Assembly (NCBI GenBank): GCA_040769385.1
Contig: JAXGLD010000004.1
Coordinates: forward strand, 124,001-188,000
DNA from: PHAA01 sp022706565
GTDB lineage: Bacteria > Bacillota > Syntrophomonadia > Syntrophomonadales > Syntrophomonadaceae
DNA length: 64,000 nt
Direction of reading: 5' to 3'
Below the pieces are notes generated by a model, which saw nothing but the letters and a program-made list of their open reading frames with translations, did no database searches and was not told the DNA's origin. Both the position numbers and the translations under genes were made by a program. Positions 1 to 7,392 of the stretch are shown in pieces. How positions within the stretch are numbered: position 1 is the stretch's first letter; the number at the start of each line of letters is the position of its first letter.

Positions 1-930
1 TTTGGCCAGAGCCCGGGCCACTTCCTCGCCGGGGAAAGGCCGGAAGACCCTTATCTTGACCAGCCCTACCTTGGCCCCTTTTTCCCGCAGTTCGTCGATG
101 GCTGCTTTGGCAGTCCCGGCCGTGGAACCGATCAGCACCAGAGCCAGTTCGGCATCCTCCATCATATACTCCTCGATAAGGCCGTAACGGCGTCCGGAAA
201 TCTTTTCGAATTCGGCCGCTACCTCCAGAATGCGGGCCTTGGCTGCCTTCATGGCCTCGGCCTCCATGACCTTGTGCTCCATATAGTAGGAACTTATATC
301 ATAAGGACCTACTGCCAGAGGGTTCTCCTTCTTGAGCAGGTAGTGCTCCGGCTGATATTCTCCCACGAATTTTCGCACTACATCTGTGTCCAGGAGTTCG
401 ATGTTTTCCACCGCATGGCTGGTGATGAAACCATCCATGCAGGTCATCACCGGCAAGCGCACGTTAGGGGCTTCGCCGATGGGCATGGCCATCAGGAAAT
501 TATCGTAGGCCTCCTGGTTGTTTTCGGCATAAATCTGAATCCAGCCGGAATCACGGGCCCCCATGGAATCGGAGTGGTCGTTGTTTATATTGATCGGTCC
601 CGACAATGCCCGGTTGACGCAGGCCAAGGTGACCGGCAGACGGCTGGAAGCTGCTACATATAACATCTCGTACATGAGAGCCAGGCCGCAGGATGAAGTG
701 GCACAGACCGACCGCGCTCCAGCCGCCTGGGCCGCAATGCATACTGACATGGAACTGTGCTCCGACTCCACCGTTACGTATTCGGTATCCACCTCGCCGT
801 TGGCCACGTAATTGGCGAAATACTCGGGAATCTCGGTAGAGGGAGTGATCGGAAACGCTCCCATCACATCGGGATTTATCTGCCTCATGGCATAAGCCAC
901 GGCCTCGTTGCCGGAAAGACGGTTGCTCAT
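1..930 (-). CDS. porA: 2-oxoacid:ferredoxin oxidoreductase, alpha subunit (partial)
   Basis: Alpha subunit of a multi-subunit pyruvate/2-oxoacid:ferredoxin oxidoreductase, which oxidatively decarboxylates a 2-oxoacid to acyl-CoA with reduction of ferredoxin, or runs in reverse. The first 310 codons are present and the 3' end lies outside the window; the family is usually about 390 residues. The N-terminus has the PITPSTEI motif followed by an ESEHS segment, both typical of the thiamine-diphosphate-binding half of this subunit. The start ATG overlaps the stop of the ferredoxin-like subunit by 4 bases, so the genes are translationally coupled. The gene order gamma, delta, alpha predicts a beta subunit just beyond base 1. 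Substrate choice (pyruvate or a branched-chain 2-oxoacid) cannot be read from this subunit alone; the upstream T-box hints at branched-chain chemistry. Confidence 0.9.
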   Translation of the reverse strand, partial: MSNRLSGNEAVAYAMRQINPDVMGAFPITPSTEIPEYFANYVANGEVDTEYVTVESEHSSMSVCIAAQAAGARSVCATSSCGLALMYEMLYVAASSRLPVTLACVNRALSGPININNDHSDSMGARDSGWIQIYAENNQEAYDNFLMAMPIGEAPNVRLPVMTCMDGFITSHAVENIELLDTDVVRKFVGEYQPEHYLLKKENPLAVGPYDISSYYMEHKVMEAEAMKAAKARILEVAAEFEKISGRRYGLIEEYMMEDAELALVLIGSTAGTAKAAIDELREKGAKVGLVKIRVFRPFPGEEVARALAK

Positions 931-1235
931 CGGGGTTCACCTCCCGGTACCATCGTTATTGCCGGGAAGGGACACACTTCCATGCAAATACCGCACCCCT
1001 TGCAGTGCATGTAATCGAAGTCCAAGCGCCGGCCGTCCTTGACCGGGATGGCGCTGTCAGGGCAGAATGGGATGCAGAGCATGCAGTGCTTGCAGGCCTC
1101 TTGATGAAAAACCGGGGTGTCAGTGCGCCAGGTACCGGTATTGAAGGCCCGGGCGGTACCCGGTTCGTAGATCTCCCCACCAGGAGTGAGGTCCTGCCAG
1201 GGGGTATGTTCATTTATATCCTTGGCACGTATCAT
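927..1235 (-). CDS. porD: 2-oxoacid:ferredoxin oxidoreductase, delta (ferredoxin-type) subunit
   Basis: A 102-residue electron-transfer subunit with two [4Fe-4S] motifs: CKHCMLCIPFCP near residue 50 and CKGCGICMEVCP near residue 80. It passes electrons from the thiamine site of the complex to soluble ferredoxin. Its start overlaps the end of the gamma subunit gene by 4 bases and its stop overlaps the alpha start by 4 bases. Length and motif spacing are normal for PorD. The cluster motifs are directly visible; the role in the complex follows from the family. Confidence 0.92.
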   Translation of the reverse strand: MIRAKDINEHTPWQDLTPGGEIYEPGTARAFNTGTWRTDTPVFHQEACKHCMLCIPFCPDSAIPVKDGRRLDFDYMHCKGCGICMEVCPFPAITMVPGGEPR

Positions 1236-1816
1236 CCTACCTGCACCTCCTCCAATGACTTTTTCAGCGTCGCCATATTCCCTTCAATAACCTGGGGTTT
1301 GTTGGCGAATTGATGTCTAAAGGATTCGCCGATATGGCCTAGAAAACGGTCGGTTTCCAGTACTCCGCTTACCTTGACTGCAGCTGCCAGCATGGGGGTA
1401 TTGGGGAAGTTGGCCCCCAGTATCTCTTCGGAGATGCGGCGGGCATCAATGGTGCACACCTTGCCGCTCCATCCCCGCAGCCGGGGCCGGATCTCACCGG
1501 GAGACTCGGGGGTGTTGATGATTATGGCGCCGCCTTCTTTGAGACCCCCGGTAACATCCACGCTGTCCAAAAGGGTTTCGTCGACCACTATCACGTAGTC
1601 CGGATAATATATGTTGGAATGAACATTGCACCGTTTCTCACTGATCCGGTTGTAGGCGGTAATCGGGGCTCCCATTCGCTCCGGACCATACTCTGGGAAT
1701 CCTTGTACGAATTTCCCCTCCAAGGCCGCCACATCAGCCAGCAGCATACAGGCTTTTTTTGCCCCCTGACCGCCCCGGCCATGCCAGCGGATCTCCACCA
1801 TACCATTGCTTGCCAT
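1232..1816 (-). CDS. porG: 2-oxoacid:ferredoxin oxidoreductase, gamma subunit
   Basis: Gamma subunit (194 residues) of the same oxidoreductase; this domain family binds coenzyme A in the assembled enzyme. The N-terminus carries the characteristic IRWHGRGGQGAKKAC segment (residues 9-23), and the pattern FPEYGPERMGAP follows near residue 41. The start is supported by GGAGG followed by an 8-base spacer. It is the first gene of a porG-porD-porA(-porB) operon that begins with a T-box leader about 130 bases upstream, so expression of the whole enzyme should depend on tRNA charging. Confidence 0.92.
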   Translation of the reverse strand: MASNGMVEIRWHGRGGQGAKKACMLLADVAALEGKFVQGFPEYGPERMGAPITAYNRISEKRCNVHSNIYYPDYVIVVDETLLDSVDVTGGLKEGGAIIINTPESPGEIRPRLRGWSGKVCTIDARRISEEILGANFPNTPMLAAAVKVSGVLETDRFLGHIGESFRHQFANKPQVIEGNMATLKKSLEEVQVG

Positions 1817-1943
1817 TGTATCTACCTCCAGTCCTTCGGATACCTGATTTCATTTGCGGCGACGCTGGGATCGTCCCTGTTCACCCGCCCCAACTATAGT
1901 GGTCCGTGGCGCTTACACAAATACGGCCAGGTCCCTCTAAACT

Positions 1944-1976
1944 AAAAAAGCTTTCGTCCCGTAAAGGGACGAAAGC
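1944..1976 (-). terminator. Intrinsic terminator of the T-box leader
   Basis: Eleven-base-pair stem GCUUUCGUCCC with loop UUUAC, followed on the minus strand by six T residues (1949-1944). It lies directly after the T-box sequence and competes with the antiterminator. Confidence 0.9.
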
Positions 1977-2203
1977 CAAAAGTGACATTCGCTGTACCAC
2001 CCATTTTTACAAACATACCATCATATGCGTTCCCGGTTACGGGGGAAACCCGTCGGAGCCTACTGGATTTCTCGTTCGGTCCGCAGCTCGGGAGTGATTT
2101 TCGGATTTCAGACTACTGGTACCGGGCTTGCACCGTCCCCGGCTCGCTGCTACGTTCCCCTGAAACCTACTCTCTCCGTCACAGCCTTTGTTTTTTGGAA
2201 TTA
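1944..2203 (-). promoter_or_regulatory. T-box leader, probably isoleucine-responsive
   Basis: Reading the minus strand, this leader shows the T-box hallmarks in order. Stem I has AGAGAGUA on its 5' side and an AGCGAGCCGGGGACGGUG apical region. The conserved T-box segment GGGUGGUACAGCG lies at about 2005-1993. An intrinsic terminator at 1976-1944 follows. In the specifier loop the 3' strand reads GAA-A-AUC-A (AUC at 2098-2096), which indicates an isoleucine codon followed by the usual purine. The antiterminator bulge reads UGGU, which fits a tRNA with discriminator A, as tRNA-Ile has; this argues against the alternative frame UCA (serine). T-box leaders raise expression when the cognate tRNA is uncharged. 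The T-box call is firm; the amino-acid assignment is an inference. Confidence 0.85.
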
Positions 2204-2209
2204 CAAAAT

Positions 2210-2238
2210 AATATAGCGGCTGGGCTGGATTTTGTCAA
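2210..2238 (-). promoter_or_regulatory. Sigma-A promoter of the por operon
   Basis: TTGACA at 2238-2233, a 17-base spacer and TATATT at 2215-2210. The expected start point near 2203 places the whole T-box in the transcript. Confidence 0.8.
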
Positions 2239-2285
2239 TCACCAAAACCGGTTTTCCAGACAGATTCCATGCAAGGGAGATCCAG

Positions 2286-2315
2286 GGCCTGCCAACGGTT
2301 TAAAACTGTTGGGCC
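2286..2315 (-). terminator. Hairpin after the CoA-transferase gene
   Basis: Imperfect palindrome with GGCC outer arms and a CCAAC-GTTT/AAAC-GTTGG core. It lies 33 bases after the CoA-transferase stop and about 48 bases upstream of the por -35 box. No U-tract follows, so it may be a weak terminator or an operator. Confidence 0.35.
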
Positions 2316-2348
2316 TGCGACAATCACAATTTGAAAAAACGGTCCTTC

Positions 2349-3695
2349 TTATTTGGAAGGCTTAGGGTAAAAGTTCTTGTTAAGGCTTTGTTTCAACTCC
2401 CCGCGCAGATCCGGATGAGCGATGGAGATCAACTCCAATGCCCTCTCCCGCCTGCTCTTGTATCTTAGCCGGGCGATACCGTATTCGGTGATAACGTAAT
2501 CGGTAATGGTGCGGGGTACGCTGACTGGGGTTCCCGGCGGCAACTCGGGGACGATCGAGGAAACCAATTCGCCCTTGTTGTTCTTCTGGGTAGAAGAAAG
2601 CATGTTGATAGGTTTCCCTCCCGGAGACCAGGTAGCGCCCAGAAGGAAGTCCAACTGTCCGCCCACCCCGCTGATCATGCGGTGGCCCACCCCTTCACAG
2701 GTGCTGTTGCCGGTCAGATCTATCATGATGGAGGTGTTCATGGCCACCACATTGGGATGCTGGGCAATGAAACGCGGGTCATTGGTATAAGAACCGGGGA
2801 ACACCTGGCAGGAGGGGTTCTCCGTGCAGTAATCATACAGGGGTTGGTCCCCGGCGATGAATGAGGCAACGCTGATGCCTCTATGGATGGGCTTCTTGGC
2901 GTTGGTCACGATCCCCTCTTCCACCAGCTGGGGCAGGGCCAGGGGGAGCATCTCGGTCAGAATCCCCAGATCGCGCCTGCCGGAAAGTCCTGCCGCCACG
3001 GCCTCAGAAATGCCGCCCAGTCCCATCTGGATCGTGTCTCCGTCGTTGATCAGCTCCAAGACGAATTCGCCGATCCGCTGTTCAATTTCAGAGGCCTGGC
3101 CCCGGCCAAAGACGGGTATGGAGGCTGAGCGTTCGATCAGGTAATCGAATTCGGAGACGTGCATCCAGTTGTCGCCGTATACAACCGGCATCTGGTCGTT
3201 GACTTCGGCAATTACGGTCCGCAGTTTACCTCGGGCCCGCCCCGACCTGATCGCTTCCGCAGTGTAGAAGCAAGTCGGACCCAGGTTGCAGTATCCGTGC
3301 CGGTTGGGGGGAGCCACCATAAGGATGTAGACATCTGCCCTCTCCCCGTATTTGTCTGCCGCATCCGAGGTCTGGGCGGGGTAGAAATCCGACAGATTGG
3401 CGGCATACATCTTTCTGACGGTGGCCACGGCAAAAATCGGGGCATGTTGGATGTGCCCTTCCAGCTGCCTCATAAAATCGGGATTGAGCAACCGGGAAGG
3501 ATAGACGTTGAGACTGTCACTGATGATGACACCCTCGAGTTCCTGCCAGCGGTCCAGGATGGCCTCCGCCATCTGGTTGGACATGGACCCGTTCGATAAT
3601 GAGGTAGCAATAAAATCTCCTGATCTTATCTGCTTGGCTGCATCTTCGTAAGTCACCAGTTTACTCTGGAAAGCTTGCTTCCAATCAGTCGCCAT
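2349..3695 (-). CDS. Acetyl-CoA hydrolase/transferase family protein (4-hydroxybutyrate CoA-transferase-like)
   Basis: A 448-residue member of the acetyl-CoA hydrolase/transferase family, which moves CoA between carboxylic acids through a glutamyl-CoA intermediate. Visible family signatures are IQMGLGGISEAVA near residue 225, SGVGGQLDFL near 345 and YVITEYGIARL near 400. The start at MATDWKQAF is preferred because GGGAGGG lies just upstream; an ATG six codons earlier lacks a site. It follows the crotonase gene by 17 bases and is probably cotranscribed with it. Likely use: activating or releasing short-chain acids in fermentative or syntrophic metabolism. The exact substrate cannot be deduced. 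Confidence 0.85.
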   Translation of the reverse strand: MATDWKQAFQSKLVTYEDAAKQIRSGDFIATSLSNGSMSNQMAEAILDRWQELEGVIISDSLNVYPSRLLNPDFMRQLEGHIQHAPIFAVATVRKMYAANLSDFYPAQTSDAADKYGERADVYILMVAPPNRHGYCNLGPTCFYTAEAIRSGRARGKLRTVIAEVNDQMPVVYGDNWMHVSEFDYLIERSASIPVFGRGQASEIEQRIGEFVLELINDGDTIQMGLGGISEAVAAGLSGRRDLGILTEMLPLALPQLVEEGIVTNAKKPIHRGISVASFIAGDQPLYDYCTENPSCQVFPGSYTNDPRFIAQHPNVVAMNTSIMIDLTGNSTCEGVGHRMISGVGGQLDFLLGATWSPGGKPINMLSSTQKNNKGELVSSIVPELPPGTPVSVPRTITDYVITEYGIARLRYKSRRERALELISIAHPDLRGELKQSLNKNFYPKPSK

Positions 3696-3712
3696 AGCTG
3701 TCCCTCCCTTCA

Positions 3713-4507
3713 TTATTTCCCGGTGAACTCGGGCTTTTTCTTCTGACCAGTGAATACAGCCACTCCTTCCTTATAATCATCGGTCATAGAACAGGCCATC
3801 ACTCCGTCCCGTTCCAATTCCAGCTGTACCTCCAGGTAAGGCAGCAGGCACTTGTTCAGCAGCGCCTTGGACCACGCGAAGGCCTGGGTGGGCCCGTTGG
3901 CCAACCGGGCAGCCATCTTGGCGGTTGCGGAGGCCAATTCATCCGGGGCTACTACTTTATTTACCAAACCCCATTCCAATGCTTTGGCGGCAGGAATTAC
4001 CTCATCCAGGAAGGCCATCTCACTGGCCCGGCCCAGACCGATAATGATGGGTACCATCTGACTATAGCCGCAATCCTGGGATATTCCGACCCCGGTATAG
4101 GCCTGCTTGAAAATGACTTCGGTATGGCAGATGCGCAGGTCGCAGGCGACTGCAAAACTGACCCCGGCCCCCACGCACATGCCATTGATGCTGGCGATGA
4201 TAGGTTTGGGTAACTTGCGCATGTCGGAGATTAGCCGGGCTGCAGGTACGGTCATGTCCCTGAAGAATGCCTGCAGATCCCCGTCCCCGTATTGGGACGC
4301 GAAGGCAATATCCCCTCCGAAGCAAAAGGCTTTTTCACCCGCCCCGGTCAGAACTACTGCCCGGATGTCAGGATCGTAGCATTGCTGGACGGCCCAAACC
4401 AATCCATTCAGCATGTCCGCATCCAGAGCATTGTTTACCTTGGGGCGATTCATGGTGATGGTGGCGATCCCGTCCTGTTTACTAATAAGCACCGCATCGT
4501 TAAACAT
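3713..4507 (-). CDS. Crotonase-superfamily protein (enoyl-CoA hydratase/isomerase family)
   Basis: A 264-residue crotonase-fold protein starting MFNDAVLI behind a GGGGGG site. Family landmarks are TMNRPKVNNALD (residues 19-30), the first oxyanion-hole segment CFGGDIAF near residue 62 and the second at GMCVGAGVSFAVACDL near 105. In the latter the glutamate used by true hydratases (rat Glu144) is replaced by Ser. The second hydratase glutamate (Glu164) is replaced by Tyr in KQAYTGVG. An Asp follows in ISQDCG. The protein is therefore unlikely to be a standard hydratase; an isomerase, dehalogenase-like or thioesterase activity is possible. It shares an operon with the CoA-transferase, so its substrate is very likely a CoA thioester. 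Confidence 0.8.
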   Translation of the reverse strand: MFNDAVLISKQDGIATITMNRPKVNNALDADMLNGLVWAVQQCYDPDIRAVVLTGAGEKAFCFGGDIAFASQYGDGDLQAFFRDMTVPAARLISDMRKLPKPIIASINGMCVGAGVSFAVACDLRICHTEVIFKQAYTGVGISQDCGYSQMVPIIIGLGRASEMAFLDEVIPAAKALEWGLVNKVVAPDELASATAKMAARLANGPTQAFAWSKALLNKCLLPYLEVQLELERDGVMACSMTDDYKEGVAVFTGQKKKPEFTGK

Positions 4508-4603
4508 ACTGTCAACCCCCCGGAATTTATTGTTACCATAAGCATAACCTGCCAGGGAGCAAATGGGGACAAGAAATGAGAAAACATTACCTGTTTCCTT
4601 GAC

Positions 4604-4639
4604 AAAAACCCCGTTCCGCGGAATCCGTGAAACGGGGTT
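4604..4639 (-). terminator. Intrinsic terminator of the double-cubane reductase operon
   Basis: Nine-base-pair stem AACCCCGTT/AACGGGGTT followed on the minus strand by TTTTTG. It lies 30 bases after the DUF3343 stop and separates that operon from the crotonase/CoA-transferase genes. Confidence 0.85.
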
Positions 4640-4669
4640 CATTTATCTGTTAAAAGGTCGAATATGGTG

Positions 4670-4933
4670 TTAAATGCCGCGGTATTGCCAGTCGGTCTTT
4701 ACCGGCAGTTTGACGATCTTGTCGATGGAAATCCCGTACTCCTCGATAATCTTCCCAATCCTATCCAGGTCGTCTCGTTCTACAATCAACGATATCCCGC
4801 AGCAGGAACTGGCCTCCCTGGGCGTGGGGGAAATCTGGTTCCGGATGTTGGCCTTTCTCAATTCGCGGTTGAGCTGCAACCCCTGGTGGTGGTTGGGAAA
4901 GAGAATATACCAACGGTATGCAATCTGATCCAT
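4670..4933 (-). CDS. DUF3343 (putative Se/S carrier-like) protein
   Basis: An 87-residue protein matching the DUF3343 pattern: an early ILFPNHHQ segment (residues 10-17) and a PTPREASSCCGISL segment (residues 37-50), where the family usually has a single conserved Cys after Ser residues. Here the Cys is doubled (CC). DUF3343 proteins are small, often encoded next to 2-hydroxyacyl-CoA dehydratase-type or selenium-related genes, and their biochemical role is unsettled. The gene starts 9 bases after the double-cubane reductase stop and ends the operon before a strong terminator, which links it to that enzyme, perhaps in cluster assembly or sulfur delivery (inference). Confidence 0.75.
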   Translation of the reverse strand: MDQIAYRWYILFPNHHQGLQLNRELRKANIRNQISPTPREASSCCGISLIVERDDLDRIGKIIEEYGISIDKIVKLPVKTDWQYRGI

Positions 4934-4942
4934 GGTACCGGC

Positions 4943-6217
4943 CTACTTCCGCACCATCTCCAGAAATGCTTCGATCCTGGTCCGCAACTGCTCGTAATCC
5001 TGCTCGCTGTAATCGGTCTCAATGTGCATGATCGGGATGTTGTGCTCGGCCAGCGTGTTTTTAACCAAGTAACTCTCGGTGGAATAAAGGTTGCAGAACT
5101 GCAGGTTCACGTCGATAACCCCATCCACCTTGTACTCATCCGCCAGGCGGACAATATCTTCTATTCTGCCCGGGTTGGGGGTGAAGCAGGCACAGTTGGT
5201 CTGCATGTAGCGCTCGGCCAAGGCCCTGACCTGTTCATCTATGGTCTGCCCGCTTTCGTCCACCAGGTGTTCGAAATAGCGGGTGCCGGTGCAGGATTCC
5301 TCCACTACCACCGCGGCTCCGGCCGTCTCCACAATATGATGGAGTTTCCAGTTGGGAATCGCCATGGGGGTCCCGCTGATCATGATCCGCGGAGCATCGG
5401 CGGGGAATACCCCTTCACCCCTGCTGATTCTCTCTTCCAGTTCTTCCGCCAGCCGGTTGGCCATCTGGGCACAACGGGCGGGATCATCGTAAAAGGCAAT
5501 CTGGGTCACCAGCAGGGCATCCTTGCCGCTGATCGGCACCGGCGACGCCTTGCGGGCATTATACAATCGCTGCAGGGCCCGGCGTTTATTATTGATCAGC
5601 TTTATGGCTTCCCCTAATTTCTCCGGGGTCACCTGGTTGCCGGTGACACCTTCCACTACCTTGATAAAATCTTTGATCTCACTCTCGAAGGCCGCGATGT
5701 CCTTGTCGCGTTTCATCTGGGGCACATCGATGACATGCAGCGGTACTTCCTTAGATAGTATCTCCCAGGCTTTCTTCTTGCCGTCGCAGGTGGTTTCGCC
5801 GACAAACATATCTGCAATCATGAAAAACGGGCAGGTCTTGTCCAGTCTGGCCCCGACTGAAGCCTTAATCAGCGGACAGGTATTGACGGGCAGCACCTTT
5901 TCGCCTCCCGACACCCAAAACTGGGAACCGCCGCATAAGCCGGCGGCAATTCCCCCGGCTGCAAAGACCACTTCGTCAGGCACATACACGCAGAAGGTTC
6001 CGAACACCTTGCCGCCCTTCTGGCGGTGCTCGATCAGCTCGGCCGGCCTCACCCCATGAATCTCGGATACCACGAAATCATAGAAGTCCATGCCGGCCGG
6101 ACGGTTCTGCTGCGAGAGAAACACCCCGCCGAAAGCGTCGGGCAGAACCTCGCATAAAACGTCATGCTTTTCCAGGTCCATCCCCAAGTCAGTCCACATC
6201 TGGCGATAATCAGCCAT
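4943..6217 (-). CDS. Double-cubane cluster / 2-hydroxyacyl-CoA dehydratase family reductase
   Basis: A 424-residue single-subunit member of the family that includes 2-hydroxyacyl-CoA dehydratase and benzoyl-CoA reductase subunits and the double-cubane cluster proteins (DCCP). Candidate cluster ligands are spread as in that family: Cys in FGTFCVYVPDE, VNTCPLIKASVG, DKTCPFFM, VGETTCDG, ESCTGTRYF, TNCACF and LQFCNLYSTE. The start MADYRQMW follows GGAGGA; an upstream in-frame ATG is not preferred. Only one such subunit gene is present and it is paired with a single activating ATPase. This is the layout of DCCP systems, which use ATP-driven electrons for low-potential reductions, rather than that of heterodimeric dehydratases. 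The physiological substrate is unknown. Confidence 0.8.
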   Translation of the reverse strand: MADYRQMWTDLGMDLEKHDVLCEVLPDAFGGVFLSQQNRPAGMDFYDFVVSEIHGVRPAELIEHRQKGGKVFGTFCVYVPDEVVFAAGGIAAGLCGGSQFWVSGGEKVLPVNTCPLIKASVGARLDKTCPFFMIADMFVGETTCDGKKKAWEILSKEVPLHVIDVPQMKRDKDIAAFESEIKDFIKVVEGVTGNQVTPEKLGEAIKLINNKRRALQRLYNARKASPVPISGKDALLVTQIAFYDDPARCAQMANRLAEELEERISRGEGVFPADAPRIMISGTPMAIPNWKLHHIVETAGAAVVVEESCTGTRYFEHLVDESGQTIDEQVRALAERYMQTNCACFTPNPGRIEDIVRLADEYKVDGVIDVNLQFCNLYSTESYLVKNTLAEHNIPIMHIETDYSEQDYEQLRTRIEAFLEMVRK

Positions 6218-6265
6218 TTCGATTCCTCCTCTTAACCCTATAATCATTTACAAATTGGCTGCCGG

Positions 6266-7030
6266 TTATTGCTGATTCCGGGCCAATAGCGCCGCACCCA
6301 AAGCTCCGGTGTACTGGCAAGAATCAGCCACAATCAGCGGACAACCCAATTCCTTTTCCAGGGCCCTTCTTACACCAGGGTTGATGGCCACCCCTCCGGT
6401 AAAGACCACCTCCCTGTTTACCCCTATGCGCTTCACCATGGGCGCCACTCGCTTGCCCACCGAATTATGCAAGCCCGCGATTATTCCCGCTTTGGAATGG
6501 CCCCGGGCCAACAGTCCGATAATTTCCGACTCGGCAAATACGGTGCACATGCTGGTGATTTCCAATGCCTGGTCCGGATTCTCAGCCGCGCCCAGCTCGC
6601 TGACATCTAGCCCCAGCGTGGCCGCCATCACCTGCAGAAACCGGCCGGTCCCGGCGGCACACTTATCATTCATGGCAAAATCCAGCACCTGGCCCCCTGG
6701 CCCCACCCGGATCACCTTGCTGTCCTGACCGCCGATGTCGATAATGGTCCGTACCTCCGGGTGCAGTTCAGCCACGCCCCGGGCATGACACTTTATTTCC
6801 GTAATGGTTCGGTCAGCATCCTCAAAAGCCACCCGACCGTAGCCAGTAGCTATAATCTGCTCCACCTGGTGCCTCTCCACCCGGCCCAAATCCAGTAATT
6901 GATTGATGGTTGCCCGGCCGGCGTCGCGGGGACTCCAGCCGGTTGGCACCATAATGCACCAGCGGGATTCCCCGTGGACCATTACCCCCTTGGTAGCTAC
7001 CGAGCCAATATCGATTCCAACGCTTATCAT
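6266..7030 (-). CDS. ASKHA-type activating ATPase of the double-cubane reductase
   Basis: A 254-residue ATPase of the acyl-CoA dehydratase activase (HgdC/BcrA-like) family. The N-terminus SVGIDIGSVATKGVMV is the phosphate-1 loop, IDIGGQDSKVI near residue 95 is the second phosphate loop, and FTGGVAINPGV near 215 is the adenosine motif. The two Cys that hold the bridging [4Fe-4S] cluster of the homodimer are visible in NDKCAAGTGRF and TSMCTVFAES. It injects single low-potential electrons into the partner reductase with ATP hydrolysis. It is the first gene of the operon ATPase, reductase, DUF3343, with a promoter about 90 bases upstream. Confidence 0.9.
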   Translation of the reverse strand: MISVGIDIGSVATKGVMVHGESRWCIMVPTGWSPRDAGRATINQLLDLGRVERHQVEQIIATGYGRVAFEDADRTITEIKCHARGVAELHPEVRTIIDIGGQDSKVIRVGPGGQVLDFAMNDKCAAGTGRFLQVMAATLGLDVSELGAAENPDQALEITSMCTVFAESEIIGLLARGHSKAGIIAGLHNSVGKRVAPMVKRIGVNREVVFTGGVAINPGVRRALEKELGCPLIVADSCQYTGALGAALLARNQQ

Positions 7031-7129
7031 GCTGCTTCATCCCCGGCATTTTTAACTCGTAGTATTCGTTCACAACTCTTATGGTCATTTTCCCTGTCGG
7101 TTATCGTAGCACAAGGACCATCATATTAG

Positions 7130-7158
7130 AAATTACTAAAAGTTATACATCGTTTCAA
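7130..7158 (-). promoter_or_regulatory. Probable promoter of the double-cubane operon
   Basis: TTGAAA at 7158-7153, a 17-base spacer and TAATTT at 7135-7130 on the minus strand, about 100 bases before the ATPase start. Confidence 0.5.
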
Positions 7159-7246
7159 TCCTGAATCTACTTGCAGTATCCGCTTTGGGCCATTTATTGG
7201 CAATTTCCGCCCATTACACTTTCCTCGCTCTCAATCTACTGAACAT

Positions 7247-7278
7247 AAAACGCGGCTAATAAATTACCAGCCGCGTTT
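7247..7278 (-). terminator. Terminator after the RMD1-like gene
   Basis: Stem AAACGCGGCT/AGCCGCGTTT with TTTT following on the minus strand, about 115 bases after the upstream stop codon. The rest of the 7031-7392 gap shows only the promoter listed above. Confidence 0.7.
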
Positions 7279-7392
7279 GGTTGACCACGATACTATAGAT
7301 CAATTTATTTTGTTTTAACCGTAGGGCGTTCCCTGGCAAACGAGTTGAAGATCCTCACTCGGACTTCCTAGTGGTGGTTCTTCATTTCCGCC

